Shown here piece after piece: positions 49,837 to 60,972 of a stretch of 64,000 nt of DNA; the first letter of the stretch is position 1, and each line of letters begins with the position of its first letter. The DNA is from Neorhizobium sp. NCHU2750 (GTDB taxonomy: Bacteria > Pseudomonadota > Alphaproteobacteria > Rhizobiales > Rhizobiaceae): NCBI RefSeq assembly GCF_003597675.1, contig NZ_CP030831.1, forward strand, positions 62,001-126,000. Reading direction: 5' to 3'. The notes under the pieces are model-generated. The model was not told the origin of the DNA and ran no database searches. It worked only from the letters and a program-made list of their open reading frames with translations. The position numbers and the translations under genes are program-made.

Positions 49837-50331
49837 ATGAGCGACGACCATCACCACGACCACCATCACTCGGACCATTGGAAGCACAACGGGATCCGTG
49901 TCATCAAGGGCGACCAGCTCGATTCCAACACGGCCCAGACGCCTGGCATGTTCCGGCAGGCAGCCGTCAATCATGCCCGCGTCGGCGCACAGAAAATCTG
50001 GGCAGGCACCGTCGCAATCGAGCCGAACGCCAAGACCGGGGTCCACCACCACGGTGCGCTCGAAAGCGTTATTTTCGTGATCCGTGGCAAGGCCCGTATG
50101 CGCTGGGGGGATCATTTGGAATATGTCGCGGAGGCGGGACCAGGCGACTTCATCTTCGTGCCGCCTTACGTACCGCACCAGGAAATCAATGCCGATCCTG
50201 ACAACGTGCTCGAGTGCGTCCTGGTGCGATCGGACAACGAGGCAGTCGTCGTCAACATCACGGATGTCGATCCTGTAGAGAAGCCGGAAGAGGTTTATTG
50301 GGTTGATCCAATACACCGCCATCCGGATTGA
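49837..50331 (+). CDS. His-rich cupin protein
   Basis: This 164-residue single-domain cupin has metal ligands in VHHHGALESVIF (His70-72, Glu76) and PPYVPHQE (His114). The N-terminus has a cluster of seven His between residues 5 and 14, which could store or bind metal. Cupins next to sulfurtransferases include thiol dioxygenases, but the spacing of ligands is also seen in non-enzymatic cupins. The ATG lies 13 bp after the rhodanese stop, so it is the last gene of the operon. Confidence 0.82.
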   Translation: MSDDHHHDHHHSDHWKHNGIRVIKGDQLDSNTAQTPGMFRQAAVNHARVGAQKIWAGTVAIEPNAKTGVHHHGALESVIFVIRGKARMRWGDHLEYVAEAGPGDFIFVPPYVPHQEINADPDNVLECVLVRSDNEAVVVNITDVDPVEKPEEVYWVDPIHRHPD

Positions 50332-50817
50332 CAGAGAGAAACCGGCCCACCATGGGCTGCTCGCATGCCGGACCTCGTCCAGCGACGCTTCGGTGTTGAC
50401 GGCCGTGAACAAGTCGACAGGGAAGGTTTCCTTGGCCGTAAACCGGCCGGCGATGATCAAAAGCGGACCGCCGATTGCTCCATCGGGCAGTCCGCCCCCA
50501 TGTTGGACTGCGGCGCGTTGACTCTCCGTTCAATTTTTCCAGATGCGTCGCGATCATTCTAACTCTACGAGACTCCGGCTGCGGGCGACGGTTGGTGTCA
50601 GAAATTCGTTTGATTTTGTTGGATACCGTCCATCCGGCAAACCGACTCGGCGAACTGCTGCCGTGGAACTAGGGGCTCAATTATCGCGCCGCGGCCGACG
50701 TCCGGCGGGCGGAGCGAAGCATTGCCGTCGTCGCCTCGACGCCTTGATATAACGCAACCCGATCTTCAGCCAGACCTGATACAAGCCAGGAAGAACATAG
50801 CCATAGAGGGCATAGTT
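50332..50817. other. Intergenic region without a convincing gene
   Basis: This 486-bp stretch lies between the cupin and VOC genes. A minus-strand open frame over 50335-50540 encodes a protein-like segment (LIIAGRFTAKETFPVDLFTA) but has no start and no upstream extension. It may be an old gene remnant. No regulatory element was recognised. Confidence 0.4.
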
Positions 50818-51225
50818 ATGATTGACCATATGGGCATCAGCCCCCCGGACATCGAAAGCGCACGGCAATTTTACGATGCTGCACTCAAGCCGCTCGGCAT
50901 TACGACCGTGATGGAAGTGAAGCCCGGACAGACCGGCGGCTATCACGGCATAGGCTATGGAACTGGTCGAAAGCCTTTCTTCTGGCTGTCCAGCGACAGC
51001 CGCCATGCCGTCCCGGATGGTCCGCGCGGGACGGGCATCCACATCGCGTTCGAAGCCGAAAGTAGAGCAACGGTCGATGCCTTTTACGCGGCGGTGATGG
51101 CGCAAGGCGGCCGTGACAATGGTGCGCCCGGCATCAGGCCCCACTATCATCCAGCCTATTATGCGGCGTTCGTGATCGATCCGGACGGGGTCAACGTCGA
51201 GGCCGTGTGTCAGAAGTCGGAGTGA
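50818..51225 (+). CDS. VOC-family (glyoxalase/bleomycin resistance-like) protein
   Basis: This 135-residue protein has a beta-alpha-beta-beta-beta pattern with His4 in MIDHMGIS, ESARQFYDAALKPLGI and a C-terminal YYAAFVIDPDGVNVEAV carrying the metal-binding Glu. ATG 50818 follows GAGGG and gives the standard N-terminus; the frame upstream is not family-like. VOC proteins bind a divalent metal and catalyse isomerisation or ring cleavage or sequester drugs. The substrate is unknown. Confidence 0.83.
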   Translation: MIDHMGISPPDIESARQFYDAALKPLGITTVMEVKPGQTGGYHGIGYGTGRKPFFWLSSDSRHAVPDGPRGTGIHIAFEAESRATVDAFYAAVMAQGGRDNGAPGIRPHYHPAYYAAFVIDPDGVNVEAVCQKSE

Positions 51226-51482
51226 GGTCACGACCGGATCGAAGTCGGTACCGATCCGGTCATGCTGGTCATCCACCAGGCCAATCCAATCGGCGGAATA
51301 CAGAAGATATTGGCGCTCAGTCACAACGCTACGTCCGACGTGTGAGAACCGGACGGATACGTACTGCCAGACAGCCTTTCGCGGGTGCGTTTGAGAGTCG
51401 TGGCGGCGGGTGTAAAATTTCGCTTCAGCCGCTCTTGTGCTTGCGAGGGCACCCCGTCTGCTTCAGCGATGGGTCGGCCCAG

Positions 51483-52256
51483 CTAAAGCAGCAGTTTGTG
51501 CTCTAGTGGGTCGCCCGATTTCGAGACGATCGAAGATCCGTATGGTTCGCGCGACGAAATGATCAACGCATCATCTGGCAAAGGCCGTGCCAGATCTTTG
51601 GCTTCGTCCCATGGCGCCTGCATCCACACCTCGGTCTCCTCTTCGGTCAGGAGAAGAACAGGCATCGCCTTCTCATGGATAGGCTTCACGAGATTGTTGG
51701 GATCAGTGGTCAAAAACCCATAGAGGTCGTCGGTCGTCGGCCCATCCTTCACCTTGCGGACGCTCTGCCATTGCGGGACATGGATGCCGGCGAAGAACAT
51801 CAGCGACTTTTCCTCGTCCCGTGCAAACCAGGCGTTCGGCACGTTCCCCCCGGATTGCTGGCTGGCGGGATCGGGTTCGGCGAAGCTGGTGACCGGGACG
51901 AGGCATCGGTGCTCAACACCAAACCATCGTTTCCAGTGTGGGAAGGTGAGCTTGCGGACGTTGGTCGTGCCGCGGTCCGCCTCCATGCGGATGAGCTCTT
52001 CAAGATCGGCGGGCTTCCCTTTGGCTTTCAGTTTTTCGGCCTTGGCTTTGGCGGCCTTTTCCAAGGTGAACCGCGGCGAGGGAAGACCCCATCGCGCATG
52101 TGCCAATTGTTTCCTCCCATCAGCGGTGTTGCGGACAATCGGTCCCATCTGATCGGGGTTCATTTGATAGGCTGGCATGAGGTTGATGAGGCTCTCGGCG
52201 TCCTGAGCCCATTTTGAAACCCAGTCCTTGTCCTCCATCCGATAGAGATTACACAT
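51483..52256 (-). CDS. SRAP (YedK/HMCES-like) abasic-site protein
   Basis: This 257-residue protein begins MCNLYR, so Cys2 becomes the N-terminal nucleophile after Met removal. It has RWGLPSP, TTNVRK and [13 protein letters not shown], typical of the SRAP family. SRAP proteins crosslink to abasic sites in single-stranded DNA through Cys2. It lies next to an ATP-dependent ligase on the same strand and upstream of the SOS mutasome, which forms a DNA-damage cluster. Confidence 0.87.
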   Translation of the reverse strand: MCNLYRMEDKDWVSKWAQDAESLINLMPAYQMNPDQMGPIVRNTADGRKQLAHARWGLPSPRFTLEKAAKAKAEKLKAKGKPADLEELIRMEADRGTTNVRKLTFPHWKRWFGVEHRCLVPVTSFAEPDPASQQSGGNVPNAWFARDEEKSLMFFAGIHVPQWQSVRKVKDGPTTDDLYGFLTTDPNNLVKPIHEKAMPVLLLTEEETEVWMQAPWDEAKDLARPLPDDALIISSREPYGSSIVSKSGDPLEHKLLL

Positions 52257-52311
52257 GCGACCCCCTCCGCTCGACCAAATACGGCTACTCTAGCGCATGT
52301 CGCTTGTTTCG

Positions 52312-53373
52312 CTAGTCGAGCTGGTAAACGTCGGCATTGTCTTGCCGTTCCCGCAGGCCCTTGTACGACGGATGACGGAGTTTCCCGTCCGATGTCCAGG
52401 CGCGAAACTCGATCTCGGCGATCAGGGTAGGCTGGACCCAGACAATGTCGGCAGTTCCGGAATGGGGCAGGGGCGGCTGCTTTCGCTTCCATCGCAGCGT
52501 GTCCAGTATCTTCCGCAACCGGATGATCTCGGCTCCCTTGAAGCCCGTGCCGACGCTTCCGACGTGGACGAGATCGCCATCGCGGTAGGCGGCGAGCGCT
52601 AACGAGCCGAAGCCGGCTGGGTACGATGCGGACCTCTCATAGCCGACGATGAAGAAAGCCTCGCTCTGGATGCATTTGACTTTTACCCAATCCCCGGTCC
52701 GGCCCGAACGATAGGGCTGATCGAGGCGCTTGCCGACGATGCCTTCCAGGCCGAGGCGGCAGACATGCTCAAGCAGGACAGCTGGCTCGGCATCGAATGT
52801 TTCTGATATCCGAATGGCGCTGGCTTCATTCGTTGGGCCGTTTATCGTGTCCTCGAGAAGGTGTCGGCGCGAACGGTATTCAACACCGCGCAGATCGTGC
52901 CCATCCAGATAAACAAGATCGAAAGCGTAAAGAACGGCGTGGGAGGCGCGCCTGCCAGCTTGTTTGCCGAATGCACCCAGCGATTGCTGCAGCAGCCCGA
53001 AATCCGGCCGCCCCTCATCGTCGAGCACGACGGCTTCCCCATCGATAATCATCGTCGCCGGCCCCAGCGCTCGGGCGGCCTGCTCTATGGCCGGAAACCG
53101 ATGTGTCCAGTCGTGGCCGCCGCGAGTAAGGATCCGGATCCGCTGGGGCTCGATATGGACCGCAAGGCGATAGCCATCCCATTTCAGCTCCCAACTCCAT
53201 TCGTTTCCGGTGGGAGGCTTAGCCTTCAATAGGGCCAGCGCCGGCTCGACGCGATCAGGTATGGGATCGAAGAGGAGCTGTGGTTGAGCTGGATTACGCT
53301 TCCTGCGCGGCTTTGAGCGGATCGGCGGCTCGGTGTCGCGAAGGAGGGGTTTTGATCTCGGAGGCCTCGTCAT
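52312..53373 (-). CDS. ATP-dependent DNA ligase (LigD ligase-domain type)
   Basis: This 353-residue ligase has the nucleotidyl-transferase motif ELKWDGYR, with adenylated Lys64, and further motifs DGEAVVLDDEG, FDLVYLDG, LEGIVGKR and WVKVK. The OB fold follows. It lacks the polymerase and nuclease domains of full LigD, so it is a stand-alone ligase as in rhizobial LigD2-type proteins used in end joining. No ku gene is in the window. It is divergent from imuA across a 282-bp gap. Confidence 0.86.
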   Translation of the reverse strand: MTRPPRSKPLLRDTEPPIRSKPRRKRNPAQPQLLFDPIPDRVEPALALLKAKPPTGNEWSWELKWDGYRLAVHIEPQRIRILTRGGHDWTHRFPAIEQAARALGPATMIIDGEAVVLDDEGRPDFGLLQQSLGAFGKQAGRRASHAVLYAFDLVYLDGHDLRGVEYRSRRHLLEDTINGPTNEASAIRISETFDAEPAVLLEHVCRLGLEGIVGKRLDQPYRSGRTGDWVKVKCIQSEAFFIVGYERSASYPAGFGSLALAAYRDGDLVHVGSVGTGFKGAEIIRLRKILDTLRWKRKQPPLPHSGTADIVWVQPTLIAEIEFRAWTSDGKLRHPSYKGLRERQDNADVYQLD

Positions 53374-53579
53374 CCGGCCAGTTCATCAGAAAAACCTTAA
53401 TAATACTGTGACTATCCCTATATTGTCCCCGCTATTCACCGATCAGGAGATAAGACTGCAGAAGCCAGCGAAATTTCTTGGTCGCAGCTATTCACCTGAT
53501 TCTCATGAAGAATCTCGAACTTCTAATGTTCGGAACAATACTCGTACGTTTTTGCCGCCTTGACTCCTTTCTCATATGG

Positions 53580-53594
53580 GAACAAAAACAGAAC
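53580..53594. promoter_or_regulatory. LexA (SOS) box GAAC-N7-GAAC
   Basis: GAAC at 53580-53583 and GAAC at 53591-53594 are separated by exactly 7 bp, the alphaproteobacterial LexA box. It abuts a perfect TTGACA -35 element (53596-53601) 62 bp upstream of the imuA ATG. LexA would therefore block the promoter until DNA damage. A second arrangement, GAAC-N7-GTTC at 53517-53531, is also nearby. Confidence 0.75.
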
Positions 53595-53655
53595 ATTGAC
53601 ATTTGCACGACATGAAGTCGCCCTGCCAACACGACCTTGAAGGGAGCCGTGAACA

Positions 53656-54408
53656 ATGACTGCTGCCCGCGAAAGGGTAATCTGCGATCTGCGGGAGCGT
53701 ATTGCATTGCTCGAAACCAGCACGGCGAAAAAAGCCGGTTGGTTGCCATTTGGCGTGCCGGAGATGGATGGGGTTCTGCCTGGCGGCGGCCTTGCTCATG
53801 GCGCGCTTCACGAATTTGCCGGTGGTGGATCGGGCACCGTCGATGGTGCGGCCGCTGCTCTTTTTGCAGCCGGCATAGCGGCACGGACGAAGGGGCCGAT
53901 CGTGTGGTGTCTGACGCGACCAGATCTGTTTTTCCCCGCGCTTGCGCAGGTCGGACTGCATCACGACCGGATAATCTTCGTCGAGTCCGACAAGGAGGAA
54001 GACGTGCTCGCCAATATGGAGGAGGGGCTGTCCTTTGGTGGGCTCGGCGCCGTCGTCGGTGAACTCGTTCGCCTGCCGATGGTCAGCTCGCGCCGCCTGC
54101 AGCTGGCGGCCGAGCGCACGGGGACAATGGCATTGGCTGTGCGTCGTTGGAGGCGGCAGACAGAGGCCAATGATTTCGGGCAGCCGACGGCGTCGACCAC
54201 GCGGTGGCGGGTGAGCGTGATGCCATCGGAGGATTTGCCAGTGCCGGGTGTGGGGAGGGCCCAATGGTTGCTGGAATTGATGCGCGTGAAAGCGGGTGAA
54301 TGTGCTGAGTTTCTCGTGAGGGCGTGCGATGACAAGGGTTGTCTCGATCTATCTTCCGGATCTGCCGACGGATCGCATTCGTCGCGCCGATCCATCCATT
54401 CCGCCTGA
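53656..54408 (+). CDS. imuA: ImuA, RecA-like mutasome factor
   Basis: This 250-residue protein has the ImuA pattern: LPFGVPEMDGVLPGGGLAHG near the start and GPIVWCLTRPDLFFPAL then ERTGTMALAVRRWRRQTEAN. It belongs to the RecA/SulA-like family and is needed with ImuB for damage-induced mutagenesis. The ATG 53656 lies just after AAGGGAG. The gene is directly downstream of a LexA box. Its 3' end overlaps imuB by 80 bp, a long overlap. Confidence 0.88.
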   Translation: MTAARERVICDLRERIALLETSTAKKAGWLPFGVPEMDGVLPGGGLAHGALHEFAGGGSGTVDGAAAALFAAGIAARTKGPIVWCLTRPDLFFPALAQVGLHHDRIIFVESDKEEDVLANMEEGLSFGGLGAVVGELVRLPMVSSRRLQLAAERTGTMALAVRRWRRQTEANDFGQPTASTTRWRVSVMPSEDLPVPGVGRAQWLLELMRVKAGECAEFLVRACDDKGCLDLSSGSADGSHSSRRSIHSA

Positions 54409-55840
54409 ACAGGCGATCGCGGTGATCGCCAGGAGCGGCTCGAAACGCTGGGTATCGGCGGCCGACGCAGCCGCCAGACAAGCCGGCGTTCATGTCGGCA
54501 TGCCGGCTGCGAAAGCACAGGCGCTGTTTCGCGGCCTGATGCTGGTCGATGCGGATCCTGCTATGGATGCCGCAGCGCTCGAACGCATCACCCTCTGGGC
54601 GCTGACGCTTTATTCCCCGATCGTCGCGGTCGATGGGATCGATGGGATCGTCATGGACACAGAGGGTGCCGATCACTTGCAGGGCGGAGAGCTGCCGATG
54701 GTGACGAAGATCGCCAATCAGTTCCTAGCAAGGAAACTCACTCCCCGGGTCGCGATCGCCGACACCTGGGGTGCAGCACACGCCTGCGCCCGTGCCATCA
54801 GCCGCGAAACGGTCATAGTGCCTTCAGGTGAGACCGTCCGCGCCGTCGAGAAGCTGCCGATATCGTTGCTGCGCCTTCCCGGGAAAGTCATCAGCGATCT
54901 GCGCACGCTTGGCTTCCAGACCGTCGGCGAATTGGCCAACACGCCGCGCGCGCCGCTGACCCTTCGTTTCGGCCCCGAGATTGGCCGGCGGCTGGACCAG
55001 ATGTTTGGCCGCGCCTGCGAACCGATCGATCCGATCCGCACCGCCGAGCTGATCGAGGTGAGCCGCGCCTTCGCCGAACCGATCGGTGCTGCCGAAACCA
55101 TCAACAAATATGTCGGCCGGCTGGTCGTGCAACTGATCGAGGAGCTGCAAAGGCGCGGCCTTGGTGTCCGGCGCGCCGACCTGATCGTCGACAAGGTCGA
55201 TGGCACACGGCAGGCGATCCGCGCTGGCACCGTGAAGCCGGTGCGCGACGTCGCCTGGCTGACGAAGCTGTTTCGCGACCGGACGGAGAAGATCGAGCCG
55301 GGCTTCGGGATCGAAAAGCTCACTCTGGTCGCGGTGATGGCTGAGCCCCTGGAGGAGCGCCAGAAATCCTCCTCGCTGGTCGAGGAGGAAGTGAAGGACG
55401 TGACGCCGCTGATCGATATCTACGGCAACCGCGGGCAGCGCGTCTATCGGGTGGCACCGGTTGCCTCCGACGTTCCAGAGCGCTCCGTCCAGCGCATCAG
55501 TCCTGCTGCCGATCCGGTCGAGGTTACCTGGGTCAGCCATTGGCGCCGGCCGGTCCGGCTGCTGGCCCGTCCGGAGCTGATCGAGGCAATCGCCTTGCTA
55601 CCGGACCGCCCGCCGGTTTCGATCACCTGGCGCGGCAAGCGGCGGAAGGTCAAGCGGGCCGACGGGCCCGAGCGGATCTTTGGCGAGTGGTGGCAGCGCG
55701 ACGCGGAGATGGAGGCGGTGCGGGACTATTTCGTCATCGAAGACGAGGCCGGCGAGCGCCTCTGGGTGTTTCGCTCCGGTGATGGCATCGATCCTGAAAC
55801 CGGAAGTCACCGCTGGTTCGTGCACGGGATCTTCGCATGA
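54329..55840 (+). CDS. imuB: ImuB, catalytically inactive Y-family polymerase-like protein
   Basis: This 503-residue protein begins [19 protein letters not shown], typical for ImuB, followed by [24 protein letters not shown] and TWGAAHACA. The Y-family fold is kept but catalytic residues are altered in this group, so the protein is an adaptor between DnaE2, the clamp and ImuA. It overlaps imuA by 80 bp and dnaE2 by 4 bp (ATGA at 55837-55840). All three genes are thus one SOS-induced unit. Confidence 0.9.
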   Translation: MTRVVSIYLPDLPTDRIRRADPSIPPEQAIAVIARSGSKRWVSAADAAARQAGVHVGMPAAKAQALFRGLMLVDADPAMDAAALERITLWALTLYSPIVAVDGIDGIVMDTEGADHLQGGELPMVTKIANQFLARKLTPRVAIADTWGAAHACARAISRETVIVPSGETVRAVEKLPISLLRLPGKVISDLRTLGFQTVGELANTPRAPLTLRFGPEIGRRLDQMFGRACEPIDPIRTAELIEVSRAFAEPIGAAETINKYVGRLVVQLIEELQRRGLGVRRADLIVDKVDGTRQAIRAGTVKPVRDVAWLTKLFRDRTEKIEPGFGIEKLTLVAVMAEPLEERQKSSSLVEEEVKDVTPLIDIYGNRGQRVYRVAPVASDVPERSVQRISPAADPVEVTWVSHWRRPVRLLARPELIEAIALLPDRPPVSITWRGKRRKVKRADGPERIFGEWWQRDAEMEAVRDYFVIEDEAGERLWVFRSGDGIDPETGSHRWFVHGIFA

Positions 55841-58800
55841 GCTATGCCGAGCTGCAGGTCACGACCCATTTTTCGTTCTTGCGCGGTGCAAGCTCGGCGC
55901 AGGAACTGTTCGAGACCGCGAAGGCTCTCGGCATCGAAGTCCTCGGCGTTGTCGATCGCAATTCGCTTGCCGGAATCGTCCGGGCGCTTGAAGCATCGCG
56001 CGCCACCGGCTTACGCCTCGTTGTCGGTTGCCGGCTTGATCTGGCCGACGGCATGTCGGTGCTGGTCTACCCGACCGACCGGGCTGCCTATTCCCGGCTG
56101 ACCCGCCTCATCACGCTCGGCAAGTCGCGCGGCGGCAAGAACAACTGTATCCTGCACTGGGACGACGTCGTCGCATACAATGACGGCATGATCGGCATTC
56201 TTGTGCCGGACCTACCGGATGACACCTGCGGGATCCAGCTGCGCAAGATGGCCGAGGTGTTTGGTGATCGCGCCTATGTGTCGCTTTGTCTGCGCCGTCG
56301 GCAGAACGACCAGTTGCGCCTGCATGAGATTTCCAATCTTGCGGCGCGGTTCAAGGTGCGGCCGGTCGTCACCAATGATGTCCTCTTCCATGAGCCGGGC
56401 CGCCGGCAGTTGCAGGACATTGTCACCTGCATCCGAACCCGCACGACGATCGACGAAGTCGGCTTCGAACGCGAGCGCCACGCCGATCGCTACCTGAAGC
56501 CGCCCGAAGAAATGCAGCGGTTGTTTCCGCGATACCGGCAAGCCCTCGCGCGAACCATGGAGATCGTCCGTCGCTGCACGTTCTCGCTCGAGGAACTCAC
56601 CTACCAATATCCGGAGGAGGCGATCGTGCCGGGCAAGGATGCTCAGGCCTCACTGGAACATTATGTCTGGCAATGCGTGCCCGACCGCTATCCGGAGGGA
56701 CTACCGCCCGACGTGTTGAAGGTCGTGCGGCACGAGCTCGATCTCATCCGTACCATGAAATACGCCCCGTATTTTCTGACCGTCTTTTCGATCGTGCGTT
56801 ATGCTCGGTCTCAAGGCATTCTCTGCCAGGGGAGGGGCTCCGCCGCCAACAGTGCCGTCTGCTACATCCTCGGCATTACCAGCATCGATCCCTCGACCAA
56901 CGACCTTCTGTTCGAGCGTTTTGTATCCCAGGAGCGCGACGAGCCGCCGGACATCGATGTCGATTTCGAGCACGAGCGGCGCGAGGAGGTGATCCAGTGG
57001 ATCTATCGAACCTATACCAGAGAAAAGGCAGCGCTCTGCGCCACCGTGACGCGCTACCGGGCGCGCGGCGCGATCCGCGATGTCGGCAAGGCGCTCGGCC
57101 TGCCGGAGGACGTGATCAAGGCGCTGTCATCCGGCATGTGGTCCTGGTCGGAAGAGGTCTGCGATCGCAATGTCCGCGAGCTCAATCTCAATCCAGACGA
57201 CCGGCGTCTTGTGCTGACTTTGAAGCTCGCACAGCAACTGATGGGCGCCCCGCGCCATCTCGGCCAACACCCCGGCGGTTTTGTCCTCACTCATGATCGG
57301 CTCGACGATCTCGTGCCGATCGAACCGGCGACGATGAAGGACCGCCAGATCATCGAGTGGGACAAGGACGACGTCGAAGCCCTCAAATTCATGAAGGTGG
57401 ACATCCTGGCGCTTGGAATGCTGACCTGCATGGCCAAGGCCTTCGATCTGATCCGCGAGCACAAGGACCGCGATCTTAATCTCTCGAAAATCGAGCAGGA
57501 GGATTCTGCGACCTATGCGATGATCCGCAAGGCCGATACGCTCGGCACGTTCCAGATAGAAAGCCGCGCGCAGATGGCGATGCTGCCGCGGTTGAAACCC
57601 CGGACCTTCTACGACCTTGTGGTACAAGTCGCAATTGTCCGGCCCGGTCCGATCCAGGGGGACATGGTGCATCCCTATCTGCGCCGGCGAGAAGGCAAGG
57701 AGGCAGTCGAATATCCGACGCCGGAGCTGGAAGCGGTGCTCGGCAAGACGCTCGGCGTGCCGCTGTTTCAGGAGTCGGCGATGCGCGTCGCGATGGTCTG
57801 CGCCGGCTTTACCGGTGGCGAAGCCGACCAGCTGCGCAAGTCGATGGCGACTTTCAAGTTCACCGGCGGCGTCTCGCAGTTCAAGGACAAACTCGTCTCC
57901 GGCATGGTGAGGAACGGCTACGCGCCGGAATTCGCCGAAAAGACCTTCTCCCAGCTCGAAGGCTTTGGCTCCTATGGTTTTCCGGAGAGCCACGCGGCTT
58001 CGTTCGCGCTGATCGCCTATGCCTCGAGCTACATCAAATGCCATTATCCGGAAGCCTTTTGCGCGGCGCTCATCAATTCGCAGCCGATGGGTTTTTACGC
58101 GCCGGCGCAGATTGTCGGCGACGCGAGAGCCCACGGCGTCGAGGTGCGGCCGGTTTGCATCAACCGGTCGCGGTGGGACTGTACGCTGGAGCGGATCGGC
58201 AATTCCGATCGGCATGCTGTCCGGCTCGGTTTCCGGCAGGTGAAAGGACTGGCGGTCGCTGATGCGGCGCGCGTCGTCGCGGCACGCATGAACAATGCCT
58301 TTGTCTCGGTCGACGACATGTGGCGTCGAACCGGCGTGCCATCGGAGGCGCTTGTCCAGCTTGCCAAGGCCGATGCCTTTCTGCCGTCCCTGAAGCTTGC
58401 GCGCCGCGACGCGCTGTGGGCGATCAAGGCGCTGCGCGACCAACCCTTGCCACTATTTGCGGCCGCCGCCGAGCGGGAGATGGCTGCGATCGCCGAGCAG
58501 CAGGAGCCGGAGGTGGCACTTCGGCAGATGACGGACGGGCATAACGTCATCGAGGATTACAGCCATACCGGACTGACATTGCGGCAGCATCCAATCGCCT
58601 TCCTGCGCAAGGATTTATCAGTGCGCAACATCATCACCTGTGCCGAGGCGATGAATTCGCGGGACGGGCGTTGGGTTTATACCGCCGGACTTGTCCTGGT
58701 GCGGCAAAAGCCCGGATCGGCCAATGGCGTGATGTTCATCACCATTGAGGACGAGACCGGGCCGGCCAATCTCGTTGTCTGGCCGACGCTGTTTGAAAAA

Positions 58801-59100
58801 CGCCGGCGGGTCGTGCTCGGATCCTCGATGATGGCCATCAATGGTCGGATCCAGCGGGAAGGGGAGGTCGTGCATCTTGTCGCCCAGCAGCTGTTCGACC
58901 TGTCAGGCGATCTGACCGGTCTGGCTGATCGCGATGAAGAGTTCAAGCTGCCGGCCGGCAGGGGTGATGAGTTCGCCCACGGATCGCCGGGAAGTTCGGA
59001 TACGCGGGACAAGTCGAAGCCTGTTGTAGCCCCGCGCGACATTTTCACGCCCGATCTTCACATTGATACGCTGAAAATCAAAAGCCGGAACTTCCATTGA
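55837..59100 (+). CDS. dnaE2: DnaE2, error-prone C-family DNA polymerase
   Basis: This 1087-residue polymerase has an N-terminal PHP domain ([16 protein letters not shown]), the catalytic Asp motif PDIDVDF (371-377) and [18 protein letters not shown], and ends with an OB fold ([20 protein letters not shown]). It synthesises across damaged bases with low fidelity. It is plasmid-borne here, along with imuAB, a ligase and an SRAP protein, giving the replicon its own SOS mutagenesis. The start overlaps imuB. Confidence 0.95.
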   Translation: MSYAELQVTTHFSFLRGASSAQELFETAKALGIEVLGVVDRNSLAGIVRALEASRATGLRLVVGCRLDLADGMSVLVYPTDRAAYSRLTRLITLGKSRGGKNNCILHWDDVVAYNDGMIGILVPDLPDDTCGIQLRKMAEVFGDRAYVSLCLRRRQNDQLRLHEISNLAARFKVRPVVTNDVLFHEPGRRQLQDIVTCIRTRTTIDEVGFERERHADRYLKPPEEMQRLFPRYRQALARTMEIVRRCTFSLEELTYQYPEEAIVPGKDAQASLEHYVWQCVPDRYPEGLPPDVLKVVRHELDLIRTMKYAPYFLTVFSIVRYARSQGILCQGRGSAANSAVCYILGITSIDPSTNDLLFERFVSQERDEPPDIDVDFEHERREEVIQWIYRTYTREKAALCATVTRYRARGAIRDVGKALGLPEDVIKALSSGMWSWSEEVCDRNVRELNLNPDDRRLVLTLKLAQQLMGAPRHLGQHPGGFVLTHDRLDDLVPIEPATMKDRQIIEWDKDDVEALKFMKVDILALGMLTCMAKAFDLIREHKDRDLNLSKIEQEDSATYAMIRKADTLGTFQIESRAQMAMLPRLKPRTFYDLVVQVAIVRPGPIQGDMVHPYLRRREGKEAVEYPTPELEAVLGKTLGVPLFQESAMRVAMVCAGFTGGEADQLRKSMATFKFTGGVSQFKDKLVSGMVRNGYAPEFAEKTFSQLEGFGSYGFPESHAASFALIAYASSYIKCHYPEAFCAALINSQPMGFYAPAQIVGDARAHGVEVRPVCINRSRWDCTLERIGNSDRHAVRLGFRQVKGLAVADAARVVAARMNNAFVSVDDMWRRTGVPSEALVQLAKADAFLPSLKLARRDALWAIKALRDQPLPLFAAAAEREMAAIAEQQEPEVALRQMTDGHNVIEDYSHTGLTLRQHPIAFLRKDLSVRNIITCAEAMNSRDGRWVYTAGLVLVRQKPGSANGVMFITIEDETGPANLVVWPTLFEKRRRVVLGSSMMAINGRIQREGEVVHLVAQQLFDLSGDLTGLADRDEEFKLPAGRGDEFAHGSPGSSDTRDKSKPVVAPRDIFTPDLHIDTLKIKSRNFH

Positions 59101-59334
59101 TTTTCCCCATCCTGAGGCGCGGTGGCGCCCAGGGAGTTGTCAGTCCGCTCGCAGCAATTTTAAAGCAAAATAAAGCTTGAGCGCAATTTCCAGAACAAAA
59201 TCGCTGTCTGCGCCCGAGGTTAAGTTTAGAGCATCAGATTATTATACAGGAGAGGCCAGTGGAAGCTTGGTATCGACAAGAAGACCCAGATTTCGGGACC
59301 GAGAATTCACGCAGAGCATAAAACAGAGAACCTC

Positions 59335-60453
59335 ATGATACGCGCTTTCAAATCGTCGTCGAACTCAACCGAAATTATCAACCTCGACAGGGATGCCATC
59401 CGAGAAAACCATCGGAATGGTCGACAAACCAATATTATGTTCGACACCAATATCCTGATTGCAATCGAAAGCGCCTATAAGACTGGCCAGCGACACCAGG
59501 AACTTAAGAATGCTGGTGTTCTGGAACTGGCGAGACTCATCGAGAAAACCTCCAGGTATGGCGTATTCATCTCGCCTGCAGCGGCTTACCAAGAACTGCC
59601 CCCAGCGCGTCGAGGCGACGTTGAAGCAGCGTTCGACAGGTTTCTTGCAGACTATCTGCCAAATTTCCGTGAGGACCCAAACTCGATAAAGGTTCCGTAT
59701 GCTGGTGCAAAGATGGACCCTGAGCATTTTAGCGCGCTGTCGCTGGAGCGTCAGAAGGCAATCTCGTGCTCATATGCTTCGCTGCTCGCTATGAACGTCA
59801 TACATCGATTAGAGGCGTTGAATGGCCTGGAAAAATTCGCCCTCTACATCGATTATTGCGCCGAGGTACTGGATCTCATCAGTCTCAAGGAACTGACGAT
59901 CGCTCGATATGTCTTCGCCCCCGAAAATGGCTTAACTGACCAACTCAGGACGCGGAAAGTAGCTATCACAAACAACTTCGTGAAACTGAAAAAGGGTGGC
60001 GGCAAAGGCTTGACACCCGTCAAAGTACTGGAGCGCATCGCTTTGAATGGAGCCAACGACCTGAAGCTGATTGCTGCTGCAGATATCGTGAACAATTCGC
60101 GCGAGCAGTTCAACTTCGGGATCATCGAGCATGATGTCTGGATCGCAACGAGCGACGATAAGCTCTACGAGTTTTGCTGCGCCTGCCCGGGCTACATGGG
60201 TCGGGAACGTGGCGGTCCCTTGGCTAGATATGTCGAGACACATACTGACGTAAAGGGAACCCGCTACTGGCGGGATTCCATCGAAATACAGCAGCGCAGA
60301 CTTGAGGAGCGCTATTTCACAGTAGATCGCGAAAAGGAAATGGACTCAATTGTGCAGTCAGCCTTTGATATCGAGGCTGACCTGCTGAACGGTAAAGCTG
60401 ACGATTATTTCAGACTAAGGTCATGGCGATCTGCGCGAGTGATGCATGACTAA
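59335..60453 (+). CDS. PIN-like domain protein (putative ribonuclease)
   Basis: This 372-residue protein resembles a PIN-domain nuclease: Asp37 in IMFDTNILIAIE, acidic residues Asp242 and Asp250 in GANDLKLIAAADIV, and Asp274-275 in WIATSDDKLYEF. The distance between the first and last acid is larger than in VapC toxins, so a helical insert (about 60-230) lies inside the fold. The C-terminal part is not recognised. No antitoxin gene is adjacent. It may be a defence ribonuclease or an RNA-processing enzyme; this is inferred from the motif alone. Confidence 0.6.
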   Translation: MIRAFKSSSNSTEIINLDRDAIRENHRNGRQTNIMFDTNILIAIESAYKTGQRHQELKNAGVLELARLIEKTSRYGVFISPAAAYQELPPARRGDVEAAFDRFLADYLPNFREDPNSIKVPYAGAKMDPEHFSALSLERQKAISCSYASLLAMNVIHRLEALNGLEKFALYIDYCAEVLDLISLKELTIARYVFAPENGLTDQLRTRKVAITNNFVKLKKGGGKGLTPVKVLERIALNGANDLKLIAAADIVNNSREQFNFGIIEHDVWIATSDDKLYEFCCACPGYMGRERGGPLARYVETHTDVKGTRYWRDSIEIQQRRLEERYFTVDREKEMDSIVQSAFDIEADLLNGKADDYFRLRSWRSARVMHD

Positions 60454-60972
60454 TACGGGTCCTCGCCCCGGGCCTCTAGACGCAAGCGTTCGAACCCATG
60501 CTTTCGCTCCTGCCCCTTTAGCTGTTGAGGCAGTACGGCAATGTCCTCGCTTTTCATCACGCGTTCCAATTTCTTCCTCTGTCCTGGGACCAAGAACACC
60601 AGTGCGTGCGATGGCCCTGTTACCAACACCCCAACGCGCGCACGCTGTTCTCACCAGCTCAATCTTACCGCGCCTCTGAATTGATACCAAAACCGGCCTC
60701 TGAGGAGAGCAGATCTCGGCGAGATCCGCATTCGCTATAAGGTTTGCTCCCGCATGATCATTGTCGGTTGAACGAGGTCCATAGGAGACGTCCCACCGCT
60801 CTTGATGGATGGCTTCCTGGTCCGGCCCCGGATCTCCGACGATCAACCCGCTGCGGGGTCGGCTAGCAAGCTGCCGCCGCTCGGCTACGCCCTCGCGGTG
60901 ATCGCGACCGGTTCCGGACACTGACGGGAGCCATCGAGCGGGAATGGCCCGCTCCAAAGATGGAGCCTTCAG
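60454..60972. other. Intergenic region with hairpin before a 58-aa gene
   Basis: This 519-bp stretch contains no convincing gene; a long minus-strand frame through it is not protein-like. At 60936-60954, GAGCGGG and CCCGCTC form a perfect 7-bp stem with a 5-nt loop, 19 bp before the ATG at 60973. A motif AAGCTGCCGCCGCT at 60868-60881 resembles elements before the two plasmid genes further right. Confidence 0.45.

Noticed and set aside
57127..58443. 438-codon minus-strand frame
   Set aside because: It is antisense to dnaE2 and has no recognisable domain.
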